Of a stretch of DNA of 64,000 nucleotides, positions 54,857 through 64,000 are shown piece after piece. Location: the NCBI GenBank assembly GCA_947174885.1, contig CAMWKO010000011.1:1-64000 (forward strand), read 5' to 3'. Numbering within the stretch: position 1 is the stretch's first letter; the number at the start of each line of letters is the position of its first letter. The notes under the pieces were generated by a model that made no database searches, was not told the DNA's origin, and saw nothing but the letters and a program-made list of their open reading frames with translations. The DNA is from an uncultured Clostridia bacterium. GTDB lineage: Bacteria > Bacillota > Clostridia > Lachnospirales > Lachnospiraceae. A program made the position numbers and the translations under genes.

Positions 54857-56185
54857 ATGGACTTATTTGAATATATGCGAAACAATACAATGGAAAAAGA
54901 AGCTCCGCTTGCAGCCAGAATGAGACCTGTATCACTTGAGGAAGTAGTGGGACAGGCTCATATTATAGGTAAAGACAAGCTTTTATACAGAGCAATTAAG
55001 GCAGACAAATTAAGCTCCATTATTTTTTATGGGCCTCCGGGAACAGGTAAAACTACAATAGCCAAGGTGATAGCCAATACCACAAGTGCAGAATTTAATC
55101 AGATAAATGCTACTATTGCAGGAAAAAAGGATATGGAAGAAATAGTGGCAAAGGCAAAAGACAATCAGGGAATGTTTGGTAAAAAGACTATTCTCTTTAT
55201 TGATGAAATTCATAGATTCAATAAAAGTCAGCAGGATTATCTGCTTCCGTTTGTTGAGGATGGGACTATTATTTTAATAGGAGCTACTACGGAAAATCCA
55301 TACTTTGAGGTGAATGGAGCTCTCATATCACGTTCTGTTATTTTTGAATTAAAGCCATTGTCTGTGGAGGATATCAAAACACTTATAAAAAAAGCAGTAT
55401 ATGACAAAGAAAAGGGAATGGGTGCATATGATGCCGTTATTGATGATGATGCTGTGGAGTTTATAGCTGACATAGCCAATGGTGATGCAAGAAACGCCTT
55501 GAATGCCATAGAGCTTGGAATACTCACTACAGACAGAGCAGAGGATAAGCTTATACATATTACACTGGAGGTAGCGAGTCAGTGTGTACAGAAAAGAAGT
55601 GTCAGATATGACAAGGATGGTGATAATCACTATGATACAGTGTCGGCATTTATTAAGAGTATGCGTGGCTCAGATGTAGATGCAGCAATATATTATCTGG
55701 CAAGAATGCTGTATGCAGGAGAATCCGTAACCTTTATTGCCAGAAGAATTATGATATGTGCAGCAGAGGATGTGGGACTTGCTGATCCTAATGCACTTAC
55801 CGTAGCGGTATCAGCGGCGGAAGCAGTACATAAGGTAGGTATGCCTGAAGCACAGATTATACTTGCAGAGGCAGTAGCTTATGTGGCGGCTGCACCTAAG
55901 AGTAATTCTGCAGTTAATGCAATAGGTGTGGCTATGGAATATGTTAAAAACAATAAAACCCTGCCCGTACCGTCACATCTTATGGATGCCCACTACAAGG
56001 GAGCAGGAAAACTGGGACATGGACAGGGTTATAAATATGCACATGATTACAAAAATCACTATGTAAACCAACAATATCTGCCATATGGTATGGAAAATGA
56101 AAAATTTTATTATCCGACAGATATAGGTTATGAGAAAAATATAAAAGAATATCAGGATAAAATCAGAAAGGAGGCAGAGGAATGA
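54857..56185 (+). CDS. rarA: Replication-associated recombination protein A (RarA/MgsA)
   Basis: 442 residues, AAA+ clamp-loader-like ATPase acting at stalled replication forks. MDLFEYMRNNTMEKEAPLAA and MRPVSLEEVVGQAHI at the start; Walker A FYGPPGTGKTTIAKVIA; Walker B ILFIDEIHRFNKSQQD; sensor 1 IGATTENPYFEVN with GALISR; and C-terminal PVPSHLMDAHYKGAGKLGHG. The ATG has GGAG 7 bp upstream. Its stop overlaps the next start as ATGA, so the DUF5717 gene is translationally coupled to it. Confidence 0.95.
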   Translation: MDLFEYMRNNTMEKEAPLAARMRPVSLEEVVGQAHIIGKDKLLYRAIKADKLSSIIFYGPPGTGKTTIAKVIANTTSAEFNQINATIAGKKDMEEIVAKAKDNQGMFGKKTILFIDEIHRFNKSQQDYLLPFVEDGTIILIGATTENPYFEVNGALISRSVIFELKPLSVEDIKTLIKKAVYDKEKGMGAYDAVIDDDAVEFIADIANGDARNALNAIELGILTTDRAEDKLIHITLEVASQCVQKRSVRYDKDGDNHYDTVSAFIKSMRGSDVDAAIYYLARMLYAGESVTFIARRIMICAAEDVGLADPNALTVAVSAAEAVHKVGMPEAQIILAEAVAYVAAAPKSNSAVNAIGVAMEYVKNNKTLPVPSHLMDAHYKGAGKLGHGQGYKYAHDYKNHYVNQQYLPYGMENEKFYYPTDIGYEKNIKEYQDKIRKEAEE

Positions 56186-59100
56186 AGGAATATATTGAAA
56201 AGCTGTCATTAGGCACCTGTGAATATGAAAATCCCGTTTTGCAGACCTCTGTCTTAAATATTGAATTAAATATAAATTCTGACACCATTCAGACAGGAGA
56301 ATTTGTAGTTTCCACCGGAAATGACAAAATGTTAAAGGGAGTAGTTTATTCTACACATGAAAAGATACGAATTATTAATAACACATTTTTCGGGAAAGAG
56401 ATTAGCATAAAGTATGAGATAGATGCAAACGGTTTAATAAAGGGCGAGGAAATAAATGGAGCCATAAATATTGTAAGTAATGGCGGAGAAATAACTATAC
56501 CGGTTCTGGTTAATGTAGAGACTGTAAGTGTTACAACCTCGATAGGTGAGGTTAAAAATCTGTTCCATTTTGCAAATCTGGTACAGATGAGCTATGATGA
56601 GGCGGTAAGTTTGTTTAAGTCCGCAAAATTCCCCAAAATATTTCTTAAGGAGGACTTTTATTTAGAGTCTGTATATGAGGGATTAATTGGAAGCACAGAC
56701 ATAGATCTTGCTATGGAGGAATTTCTAATAGCTTCAAATAAAAAGACACCGGTTAAATTAGGGCTTACAGAAAAAGAAAAGCAGTATGAATATCTTACGG
56801 AAAATTTTGGTGATACAGTAGTCATTACAAAGAATAACTGGGGATACAAAAAGGTAGATGTAGTAGTAGAAGGTGATTTTATTACCGGATATAAGAAGAA
56901 AATTACTACACATGATTTTGCAGGCAGCAGCTATGAGTTTTCATATTTTATAGATATAAAAAGACTAAATCAGGGAAATAATTTCGGGAAGATAAAATTC
57001 ATTACCAGCACAGAAACCTTTACACTTGATATTCTGGTAAAAGCAAAAACTACGCTTACCAGGGACATTATTGATTATCAGAAATACAGTAAGCAGTTGT
57101 ACAGACTATATTTAGATTTCAGACTTAGAAAAATAGATACTGAAAAATGGGCTGATATGTCACTGGCTGTTATTGAAAGAATGAGGACAATAGATGACAG
57201 CTCATATTTCATAAAGCTATATCAGGCACAGGTGGAAATATCCAAGGGAAGAGATGCGGAAAGTGCATGGATACTGGAAAATGTAGCAGAATCTCTTATA
57301 GAAAAAAGAAATGACAATATGGATATGTATTGCTATTATCTCTATGTCAGAACACTTCAAAAAAGAGATAGTGAATTTACAGATGAGGTTATAAAGAAAA
57401 TTAAGGATTACTTTGAAAATGGCTATGATTCCTACAGGTTGCTTTGGATATTGATGTATCTGGATGAAAGCTTTGATACAAATCAAAGCCTTAAGCTTGC
57501 AAGAATAAAAGAGCAGTTTAGCAAGGGTATGACTTCTTCGTTTATGTATTATGAAGCTATGAGAGTGTTTAATGAGCAGCCGGAGCTTCTTAGAATTTTA
57601 AATGACTTTGAAATACAAATACTTTGCTTTGGAAGTAAAGAGGGATATATATCAAACAGACTTGCAAATCAGCTTGCAGATGTATGTATGAGTATAAAGA
57701 GTTTTAATCCGTTATTACTTAAAATACTTACAACCATATATGAAGCAGGCAAAAATATAAATATCTTGTCTGCCATAGTTACGATGCTTATAAAAGGAAA
57801 TAAAACGGATACTAAATACTTTGTATGGTATGAGGAAGCGGTAGAAAAGGAAATAAAGCTGACAGGATTATATGAGTATTTTATGTATTCAATTCCGGAG
57901 GATTACAGGGAACAGATACCTCAGATTATATTAATGTATTTTTCATACAATACAAATATTTCTTCAGATAAGCTTTCAGTGCTTTATAGATATATTATTG
58001 AAAATAAAGATAGTAATGCTAATATATATGAAGCATATACAAAGCAGATGAATTATTATTCCGCTGAAGGTATATTAAACGGAACGATAGATGAAAATGT
58101 AGCGGTTGTATACGAAGATGTACTGAAAAAAGCAATGGTAACCAAGGAAATGGCAGCAAAGCTTCCTGCTATTATTAATACCTATGTAATTAAGTGCGAT
58201 AATAAAAACATGAGATATGCTTTGGTTTTACATAAGGAAATGAGAGAGTGCGAGCAGGTACCTATAGTAGACGGAAAGGCATATGTCACTATATATACTT
58301 CAGAGCCGGCTATTATATTTGCAGATTTTAACGGAAACAGATATTGCAAAACTATTGAATATACGATGGAAAAGCTGCTGGATATGGAGGATTACCTAAA
58401 AATCTGCTATGAAATAACAGCAGAGGATTTAGGACTCACCCTGTATTATACAGATAAGTATATTATGTTCCATAAGGATAAGGATAATTCAATAGGAATA
58501 TTAGAGTATATTACAAAGGAGAGCAGGATAAGAGACAGCTACAGACTATATATAGAAAATGAAATTATTGAATACTACAGTTCAAATTATGATGGTGACA
58601 GAGTAGATGATTATCTTTTGGGAATAGATGACAATGAGCTTTCAAGAACGGCTGTCAGAAAAATAGAAGAGCTTATGATTGTTCGAGGGATGTATGATAA
58701 GGTGTGGGATTATATTAGAAAGTATGGATATATGTATTTAGAAACAAGAAAGATTCTGAAGTTTGTAAACAAACGTATAATTGAAACTGATTTTAGAAAC
58801 GACAGACTTTTAGTGGAGATTGCAGGATATTTATTTAGAAAAGGTAAATACAACGAAAATATCTTACATTATCTGAGCCTGTATTTTTATGGAACAACTG
58901 AAGAAATGTACAATTTATGGTTAAGATGTAATGAATACGAGTTTGTAGACAGAGAAATGTGTGAAAAGCTGATTGCACAGATGCTATTTACAAAGAACTA
59001 TATCAATAAAGCACAAAGAGTATATAAGGTATATAAAAATGTAGGTGCTACAACAAAGATTAAGAAAGCATTTTTATTCTATAAGTCATATGAATATTTT

Positions 59101-59733
59101 GTTCATGATGCAGTAATCGAGGATGAAATATATGATTATATATTTGAAGAAATTAAAGATGATAATCCGCTTCCGGAGCTTTGTTGGCTGGCATATACAA
59201 AATATTGCTCAGAGCTTGAAACTTTAAACGATGAACAGCTTGAGATATGCAAAAATACAGTAGAAAGTATGTGCGCAAAGGATAGAATGTTTAACTTCTT
59301 TAAAAAGTTTGACAAATATTTTAAGCTCCCGGTATGTATTCTGGATAAAACTTTTGTAGAGTATTATACATCTTCAGACAGTAAGGTGCTGATACACTAT
59401 CAATTAGAGACCGGAAGTTTGGAGAAAAAAGAATACAAGGTATCTAAAATGAACAGTATATATAGTGGTGTTTTTACAAAGGACTTTATACTTTTCTATG
59501 GTGAAAAGATAAATTATTATATTACTGAAGAAATAAATGGAGAAACAAAGGTCAATGAAAGCAGAAGCCTAACTGTTGAGGAGGATGGTTTTACATCTAA
59601 AAATACAAGATATGGTATGTTAAACGATATGATGGTATGTGCTGATATGAAGGAAGAAAATACTTTAAAGGATCTGACTATGCAGTATGTAGCTGCCTTA
59701 GAATTAAATGACAGTATTTTTTCTGTAATGTAA
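56182..59733 (+). CDS. DUF5717 family protein, very large
   Basis: 1183 residues, no signal peptide or membrane helix. The first 290 residues look beta-rich (repeated FVVSTGNDKMLKG, KTTTHDF-like strands) and resemble an Ig-like domain pair; the middle 300-950 is helical with TPR-like or solenoid character; the end is beta-rich again (YKVSKMNSIYSGVFTKDFIL). By memory this matches DUF5717, found in Lachnospiraceae. Function unknown. It overlaps rarA by 4 bp and begins a block with the Hsp70-like, TPR and coiled-coil genes, suggesting a scaffold in one complex. Confidence 0.75.
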   Translation: MKEYIEKLSLGTCEYENPVLQTSVLNIELNINSDTIQTGEFVVSTGNDKMLKGVVYSTHEKIRIINNTFFGKEISIKYEIDANGLIKGEEINGAINIVSNGGEITIPVLVNVETVSVTTSIGEVKNLFHFANLVQMSYDEAVSLFKSAKFPKIFLKEDFYLESVYEGLIGSTDIDLAMEEFLIASNKKTPVKLGLTEKEKQYEYLTENFGDTVVITKNNWGYKKVDVVVEGDFITGYKKKITTHDFAGSSYEFSYFIDIKRLNQGNNFGKIKFITSTETFTLDILVKAKTTLTRDIIDYQKYSKQLYRLYLDFRLRKIDTEKWADMSLAVIERMRTIDDSSYFIKLYQAQVEISKGRDAESAWILENVAESLIEKRNDNMDMYCYYLYVRTLQKRDSEFTDEVIKKIKDYFENGYDSYRLLWILMYLDESFDTNQSLKLARIKEQFSKGMTSSFMYYEAMRVFNEQPELLRILNDFEIQILCFGSKEGYISNRLANQLADVCMSIKSFNPLLLKILTTIYEAGKNINILSAIVTMLIKGNKTDTKYFVWYEEAVEKEIKLTGLYEYFMYSIPEDYREQIPQIILMYFSYNTNISSDKLSVLYRYIIENKDSNANIYEAYTKQMNYYSAEGILNGTIDENVAVVYEDVLKKAMVTKEMAAKLPAIINTYVIKCDNKNMRYALVLHKEMRECEQVPIVDGKAYVTIYTSEPAIIFADFNGNRYCKTIEYTMEKLLDMEDYLKICYEITAEDLGLTLYYTDKYIMFHKDKDNSIGILEYITKESRIRDSYRLYIENEIIEYYSSNYDGDRVDDYLLGIDDNELSRTAVRKIEELMIVRGMYDKVWDYIRKYGYMYLETRKILKFVNKRIIETDFRNDRLLVEIAGYLFRKGKYNENILHYLSLYFYGTTEEMYNLWLRCNEYEFVDREMCEKLIAQMLFTKNYINKAQRVYKVYKNVGATTKIKKAFLFYKSYEYFVHDAVIEDEIYDYIFEEIKDDNPLPELCWLAYTKYCSELETLNDEQLEICKNTVESMCAKDRMFNFFKKFDKYFKLPVCILDKTFVEYYTSSDSKVLIHYQLETGSLEKKEYKVSKMNSIYSGVFTKDFILFYGEKINYYITEEINGETKVNESRSLTVEEDGFTSKNTRYGMLNDMMVCADMKEENTLKDLTMQYVAALELNDSIFSVM

Positions 59734-59744
59734 CGAGGTAAGAA

Positions 59745-59817
59745 TGAAAGAAACTTTAGACCCTGAGTTTGAGTTTCAACTATAAGTACAGTCACTTCTG
59801 ATTGAGGTATTAGGAGG
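59745..59817 (+). repeat. Leader element, second copy
   Basis: 73 bp matching the leader before the flavodiiron gene at 56 of 73 positions with no gap, including CTGATTGAGGTATTAGGAGG. The P2 and P3 hairpins are partly kept; the left strand of P1 is missing. It lies between DUF5717 and the Hsp70-like gene. Confidence 0.55.
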
Positions 59818-59820
59818 CAA

Positions 59821-59882
59821 GGGTGAAGGAAAAAAGAAGAAAGGAAAAAGCAAACATTTTCGCTTGAGGCTTGGTGCAAATT
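59821..59882 (+). repeat. Purine-rich leader segment shared with aroB
   Basis: Contains AAAAAGAAGAAAGG and, 26 bp later, TTGGTGCA just before the ATG. The same two blocks at 27-bp spacing precede aroB (3694-3759). Confidence 0.4.
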
Positions 59883-61205
59883 ATGGATAAAGAAGTTGTA
59901 AAAAATGAAATAGCAGATAATAAAATAGAAATATTTGCGCTGGGTATCGATTTTGCAAATGATTACTCACAAATAAGTGTAGTAGGTGCAAATGATAGGG
60001 AACCTGTTTCACTTAGTACACTAAAGGGGGATAAAAGATATCTTATTCCTACGGTGATGTATAAGAAACGTGAAATTAACGAATGGAGCATAGGAGATGG
60101 GGCGCTTCAGTTGAATTATGACGATGAGGATGATTCTCAGACTGTTAAAAATATTCTGAATATTATTACTGATAATGAAGAAATAATTATTGAAAATACT
60201 GTTTATAAAGCTAAGGATATATTAGACATATATTTTAGGGAACTGTTAGCATATGCTAAAAAAATATTAAATGCAGGTCTTATACATGAGATTGCAATTA
60301 CTATTGAAAAGCCTGAAAAGACAATTATTGACAGCATTTATAATGCAGTTGAAAAGTGTGGTTTTAAAAGAGAAAATATAAGAGTAATAAGTCATGCGGA
60401 AGCATTTATTTATTACACTATTAACCAGGACAGAAATGTATGGATAAATGATGTAGCAGTATTTGATTTTAATGATGACCATTTTATATATAAAAGATTA
60501 AATGTTGTAAAAAATAAGAAACCTAATATTATAAATATAACGGAAGTAGATTTATCAACAATCATTTCACACAGTATGATTCTTGAAACAGATAGCAGAC
60601 AAAAGGCTGATTTGATATTTTGTGATTTTCTTGTGGATGAGTTCAGGAAGCACATTACATCAGCAGTGTATCTTACAGGTATAGGATTTTATAAGAACTG
60701 GGCTGAAAAATCACTGGAAGAAATGTGCAATAAAAGAAGAGTATTCAAGGGATATAATCTGTTTGTAAAAGGTGCCTGCTATGCTGCACTTAAAAAGTAT
60801 AAAAAAATAAGTACGGTAGACCATATATTCCAATGTGAAGGAAGAACCAGTTCTAATATAGGTCTTATGATAGAACATGAAGGTAGAAATATAGTGATGT
60901 TATTATCGAAAGCTGGTACAAACTGGTATGATGCAGGTGCAAAGGTAGAATGTATTATAGATAATATTAATCAGATACAATTTGTTTTTAATCCGGCAGC
61001 CTCTAATATATCGGGAAATGTAATATTAGATTTATCAAAGCTGCCGGAAAGGAAAAATAAAACTACGAGAGTGGAGATAAGTGTTACATACAGAAGTGGA
61101 GATGTGTGCGATATAGAAGTAAAGGATTTGGGATTTGGAGATTTTGAAAAGGCGACAGATGTAGTAATTAAAGAAACAGTTGATATTGCTAATCTATTAT
61201 TATAA
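59883..61205 (+). CDS. Hsp70/actin-fold protein with degenerate phosphate loop
   Basis: 440 residues. The five motifs of the Hsp70 ATPase fold appear in order: phosphate-1 GIDFANDYSQ (21-30), connect-1 SHAEAFIYYTI (170-180), phosphate-2 VAVFDFNDDHFIY (191-203), adenosine VYLTGIGFYKNW (262-273), connect-2 FVKGACYAAL (294-303). The usual GGG of phosphate-2 is NDD, so ATP hydrolysis is doubtful. The C-terminal 130 residues are beta-rich and differ from an Hsp70 substrate domain. It resembles the DUF5716-type protein that accompanies DUF5717. ATG preferred over TTG/GTG 12 and 9 bp upstream. Confidence 0.72.
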   Translation: MDKEVVKNEIADNKIEIFALGIDFANDYSQISVVGANDREPVSLSTLKGDKRYLIPTVMYKKREINEWSIGDGALQLNYDDEDDSQTVKNILNIITDNEEIIIENTVYKAKDILDIYFRELLAYAKKILNAGLIHEIAITIEKPEKTIIDSIYNAVEKCGFKRENIRVISHAEAFIYYTINQDRNVWINDVAVFDFNDDHFIYKRLNVVKNKKPNIINITEVDLSTIISHSMILETDSRQKADLIFCDFLVDEFRKHITSAVYLTGIGFYKNWAEKSLEEMCNKRRVFKGYNLFVKGACYAALKKYKKISTVDHIFQCEGRTSSNIGLMIEHEGRNIVMLLSKAGTNWYDAGAKVECIIDNINQIQFVFNPAASNISGNVILDLSKLPERKNKTTRVEISVTYRSGDVCDIEVKDLGFGDFEKATDVVIKETVDIANLLL

Positions 61206-61267
61206 TTTAAAATAAAGCTAGGCTTACGTTATATGACTGAGCTTTAGTAATTTGCAAGGAGAATGTT

Positions 61268-62098
61268 ATGGGCTTACTATTATGTACCAAAAAAGCAGAC
61301 AAACCATATAAATTACCTGAAACAGATATAAATATATATTGTATTGAAGAACTTTGCTATTACATTTATAACAATACATATATGATTACAACTGAATTTT
61401 TTACAAGAGAGTTAATAGAATTTCTGGAAAATGATTTAGGGCTTGTATCATTGGGACAAAAGCTTAAAAGAGGAATAGACTATAATGAGCATTTTGTAGA
61501 TTTGGTTATGCATATTATGAATTCCTGCAATTACTATAATGCTGATGAGAAAAGTCAGTTTGCAAAAAATTTAGAGCAGATTAGTAACAAATCACCGGCA
61601 GGCAGGGTCAAAGCGAGAGCGGATATGCTTCTAAACAGCAGGAAATATGCCAGTGCAATAGCTGCCTATTCTTTGATATTGGAAAAGAATGAAATATCAA
61701 AGGAGGAGGATTACTATAGTAATATAGTAAATAATATAGGAATTGCATATGTAAATATGTTTGAATATGAGGAAGCTATAAAATATTTTAAGAAAGCATA
61801 CAGCATGAAAAAGAAGGAAGATTATATTGATAATCTTATATGTGCTGCAATATTAGAGGATAGTGATGATACTATAAAAAGTATTATGGAGGAGTATGAA
61901 ATTACAAAAGAAAACTTTGATAAATACAGAAAAGTAATAGAATATCAGACAAAGCAGATTGCAAAGAATAAAAACTATAGAGAGATTATGGAGAAAGTTT
62001 CATATAGTGGAGGTAAATCCATTGAGGTGTATAATAAGCAGGTTAGTGAGGTATTAGCAGATTTTAGAAACGAATACAGAAAACAATTTGGTAACTAG
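61268..62098 (+). CDS. TPR-repeat protein
   Basis: 276 residues, soluble. The first 110 residues hold an all-helical domain (CIEELCYYIYNNTYMI ... FLENDLGLVSLGQKL). Tetratricopeptide repeats are clear at about 120-200: ADMLLNSRKYASAIAAYSLI and NNIGIAYVNMFEYEEAIKYF with KKAYSMKKKEDYIDNL. The last 70 residues are charged helices. Its place between the Hsp70-like and coiled-coil genes suggests an adaptor. Function unknown. The stop is 12 bp before the next start. Confidence 0.75.
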   Translation: MGLLLCTKKADKPYKLPETDINIYCIEELCYYIYNNTYMITTEFFTRELIEFLENDLGLVSLGQKLKRGIDYNEHFVDLVMHIMNSCNYYNADEKSQFAKNLEQISNKSPAGRVKARADMLLNSRKYASAIAAYSLILEKNEISKEEDYYSNIVNNIGIAYVNMFEYEEAIKYFKKAYSMKKKEDYIDNLICAAILEDSDDTIKSIMEEYEITKENFDKYRKVIEYQTKQIAKNKNYREIMEKVSYSGGKSIEVYNKQVSEVLADFRNEYRKQFGN

Positions 62099-62110
62099 GT
62101 TGGTGAGCAG

Positions 62111-63331
62111 ATGGGACTTTTTCATCGAAAAAAGAAAAAAGAAGATAATATTGTCTATGAAAATTTATATGAAAAAGTAAAAATAGAAAATAATAATGAA
62201 TTTGTGAATAATGACATTGATTTAGATAAATCTCTTATAGAGGAGGCTTATCAGGAGGAGATGGTTATTCATTCCGGAAAAGATGAACAGTCGTATCTTG
62301 AAAACTGCTGTGAACAGATAGCTATTGCTTCTGCCAGAGTAGAAGATGCGAAAAAGGAATATCTTATTGTCGGAAAATATTTAGATGATATTACTGCAAT
62401 CGAAAATGCTGATAAAGCTTATGGAAATGATATTAAATTTTACGCAAAACGCATTATTTCTTTAAGAGAGGATAAAGACAGTCTAAAGAAGTATGCTACA
62501 AAAATATCAGAGAAGAAATATGCTTATGTAGAAGCTCATGAAAATGAGATGTCTGATATTATTAAAAATATGTATGACGATGAGCAGTATCTGCAGAGCT
62601 TAAAAACGGATATGCATCATATTGAGGGAGAAAAAATTGCACTGAAATATGAAAAGAAAAGAGCGACAAAGCAATTATATAAAATCAGGAATACAGTTAG
62701 GCTTTTAGCAACATTACTGATTATTACCATAGTAATGTTTTTTGTATTACAGCTTGCATTTGGTCTTGATATGCTTATACCATCACTCTTGCTTATGGCA
62801 GTAGGGGCTGTAGGTGCGGCTGCGATAGTAGTATATAATCAAAATCAGGAAAAAGAGCTTAGGACATCAGAGATAAAGCTAAATAAAGCTATAGGTCTTA
62901 TAAATAAATATAAGCTTAAATATGTGAATGTAAAAAGCAGACTTGATTATCAATACGAAACTCAGGGAGTAAAAAGCTCATATGAGCTTAATCAGTTGTG
63001 GAGACTTTATCTTGTAATAAAAAAGGAAAGAGAAGCAATTCTTAGAGCGTCTGATGAATTATACAAATCGATGGAGGGGCTCATTCAGACTTTGGAAAAA
63101 CTAAAACTATATGATTCTTCCGTATGGACTTCACAGGTGGAGGCACTTATAGACCATAAAGAAATGACAGAGGTAAGACATGCATTGAATATCCGCAGGC
63201 AAAAGCTTAGAACTTCTATGGATTTCAATATAAAGACAGTGGATAAAAATAAACAAATAATTAGTGAAATAGTAAAAGGAAATCCGGAGGTTGCAAAAGA
63301 GATAATAGAAATAATTGAAAGGTATGAGTAA
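62111..63331 (+). CDS. Coiled-coil membrane protein
   Basis: 406 residues, no family recognised. A basic start (GLFHRKKKKEDN) is followed by a long charged coiled coil (about 60-195), two adjacent membrane helices at about 197-219 and 221-242 (LLATLLIITIVMFFVLQLAF, then SLLLMAVGAVGAAAIVV), and a second coiled coil to the C-terminus. Both coiled coils should be on the cytoplasmic side, giving a hairpin membrane anchor. Probably the membrane component of the DUF5717/Hsp70-like/TPR block. Translationally close to the TPR gene. Confidence 0.7.
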   Translation: MGLFHRKKKKEDNIVYENLYEKVKIENNNEFVNNDIDLDKSLIEEAYQEEMVIHSGKDEQSYLENCCEQIAIASARVEDAKKEYLIVGKYLDDITAIENADKAYGNDIKFYAKRIISLREDKDSLKKYATKISEKKYAYVEAHENEMSDIIKNMYDDEQYLQSLKTDMHHIEGEKIALKYEKKRATKQLYKIRNTVRLLATLLIITIVMFFVLQLAFGLDMLIPSLLLMAVGAVGAAAIVVYNQNQEKELRTSEIKLNKAIGLINKYKLKYVNVKSRLDYQYETQGVKSSYELNQLWRLYLVIKKEREAILRASDELYKSMEGLIQTLEKLKLYDSSVWTSQVEALIDHKEMTEVRHALNIRRQKLRTSMDFNIKTVDKNKQIISEIVKGNPEVAKEIIEIIERYE

Positions 63332-63395
63332 TAAATATAGATAAGATTAGTATTTGGTATTAAATAAACTCATTGTATATTAGGAAGATAGGAAA

Positions 63396-63833
63396 ATGGA
63401 AATAAAAGAGATTAGTATCTACAGAAGAAAGGTACATTACTATGAAACTGACCAGATGGGAATAGTACATCATTCAAATTACATCAGATGGTTTGAGGAG
63501 GCAAGAATAGACTTTTTAGATCAGATTGGTCTTTCAATGACAGAAATAGAAAAGAATGGAGTTCAAATACCTGTATTATCTGTTACCAGCAATTATAAGA
63601 CTATGACAAGGTTTGGAGAGGAAATACTTATTGGATTAAGAATGGAAAAATACAATGGAATTAAGATGAAAATATCTTATGAAATAAGGGATGCTGATAC
63701 AGGAGAGATCAGAAATACAGGTTTTAGTGAGCATTGTTTTTTAGATAAAACGGGTAAAGTAATATCTCTTAAAAAGGAACATACTGATATGCACGAGCTC
63801 ATTCATAAGTATGTAGAAAGAGGCACATATTAG
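63396..63833 (+). CDS. YbgC/4HBT-type acyl-CoA thioesterase
   Basis: 145 residues, hot-dog fold. YYETDQMGIVHHSNYIRWFE with EARIDFL is the 4-hydroxybenzoyl-CoA thioesterase signature, with the catalytic Asp in ETDQMG; MKISYEIRDADTGEI follows. It hydrolyses acyl-CoA esters, with unknown chain preference. It lies 64 bp after the coiled-coil gene and may share the transcript, although by function it looks like a separate gene. Confidence 0.9.
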   Translation: MEIKEISIYRRKVHYYETDQMGIVHHSNYIRWFEEARIDFLDQIGLSMTEIEKNGVQIPVLSVTSNYKTMTRFGEEILIGLRMEKYNGIKMKISYEIRDADTGEIRNTGFSEHCFLDKTGKVISLKKEHTDMHELIHKYVERGTY

Positions 63834-63894
63834 CCTTAAAAATTAATAAAAATTAAAAATGAATATTGTTTTTAATTTAGAACATTCAAATCTA

Positions 63895-63923
63895 TTGACT
63901 TGAATATTTTATTAAAATATAAT
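63895..63923 (+). promoter_or_regulatory. Strong sigma-A promoter
   Basis: TTGACT, 17-bp spacer, TATAAT. It drives the gene that starts at the window edge, giving a leader of about 47 nt. Confidence 0.8.
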
Positions 63924-63976
63924 ACGAGGTGTTTAGAGGAAAAAAGATTTTCTAGTATTATTAGGAGGAACTTGAA

Positions 63977-64000
63977 ATGAAAAACACAATGCAGGCAGAA
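63977..64000 (+). CDS. Start of a gene cut by the window end
   Basis: ATG 8 bp after AGGAGG, reading MKNTMQAE. Strong promoter and binding site make it a real, well expressed gene. Too short to name. Confidence 0.7.

Overview
The window reads as chromosomal DNA of an anaerobic, low-GC member of the Clostridia, most likely the family Lachnospiraceae. The evidence is an AT-rich composition (about one third G+C by eye), AGGAGG-type ribosome binding sites, flavodiiron and iron-sulfur flavoproteins, and families that I know mainly from that family (DUF5717 and an adjacent Hsp70-like protein, DUF5662, DUF4250, DUF3793, a CIRCE-controlled clpB, an APQTG-anchored surface protein). The genus cannot be fixed from sequence alone. 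I see no prophage, CRISPR array, rRNA operon or intact insertion sequence; the mobile DNA consists of small palindromic repeats and a degenerate TnpV-like relic.

Layout. 0-5 kb: translation cluster rpmE - DUF1385 membrane protein - prmC - prfA, then aroB. 5-10.5 kb: long recQ, a membrane-anchored C39-like protease, and a PadR regulator with a membrane protein. 10.5-14.5 kb: flavodiiron protein behind a three-helix leader RNA, enolase, a lone prepilin-like protein, a FakA-like single-domain protein. 14.5-19.3 kb: a closely packed run of methyltransferase, Dabb, zinc-ribbon protein, aminotransferase, hisC and DUF368. 19.3-25.6 kb: repeats, DUF3793, a hybrid histidine kinase lacking its histidine, relic DNA, a TtcA-like protein, HAD, an XRE regulator. 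26-30 kb: TetR-iron-sulfur flavoprotein pair with twin operators, CPBP protease, tRNA-Pro(CGG), a TauE/SafE transporter. 30-38 kb: clpB, a MutS-like ATPase, a cold-shock protein, hslO and a methyltransferase. 38-43.4 kb: a membrane protein, galE, aspartate kinase, DUF5662, a repeat-rich wall-anchored protein. 43.5-46.3 kb: heavy-metal operon (CadC-like repressor, separate HMA protein, P-type ATPase). 46.4-53.1 kb: ABC-F, a GH13 protein with all catalytic carboxylates replaced, HAD, DUF4250, AAA ATPase, polysaccharide deacetylase. 53.2-64 kb: citrate synthase with a GC-rich structured leader, rarA, then a four-gene block (DUF5717, degenerate Hsp70-like, TPR, coiled-coil membrane protein) and a thioesterase.

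How the genes work together. Most of the window is housekeeping: translation termination, glycolysis, amino-acid synthesis, protein quality control (clpB, hslO), DNA repair (recQ, rarA, MutS-like). Regulation is unusually legible: CIRCE before clpB, an ArsR operator before the metal operon, twin palindromes in the PadR and TetR promoters, structured leaders before the flavodiiron gene and gltA, and a palindromic repeat family that ends about 100 bp before four unrelated genes.

Best candidates for something undescribed: the DUF5717/Hsp70-like/TPR/coiled-coil block, the leader RNA at 10.5 kb with relatives at 50.3 and 59.7 kb, the gltA leader, and two likely pseudoenzymes (GH13 and histidine kinase). 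All functional statements come from reading motifs by eye; no search was run.
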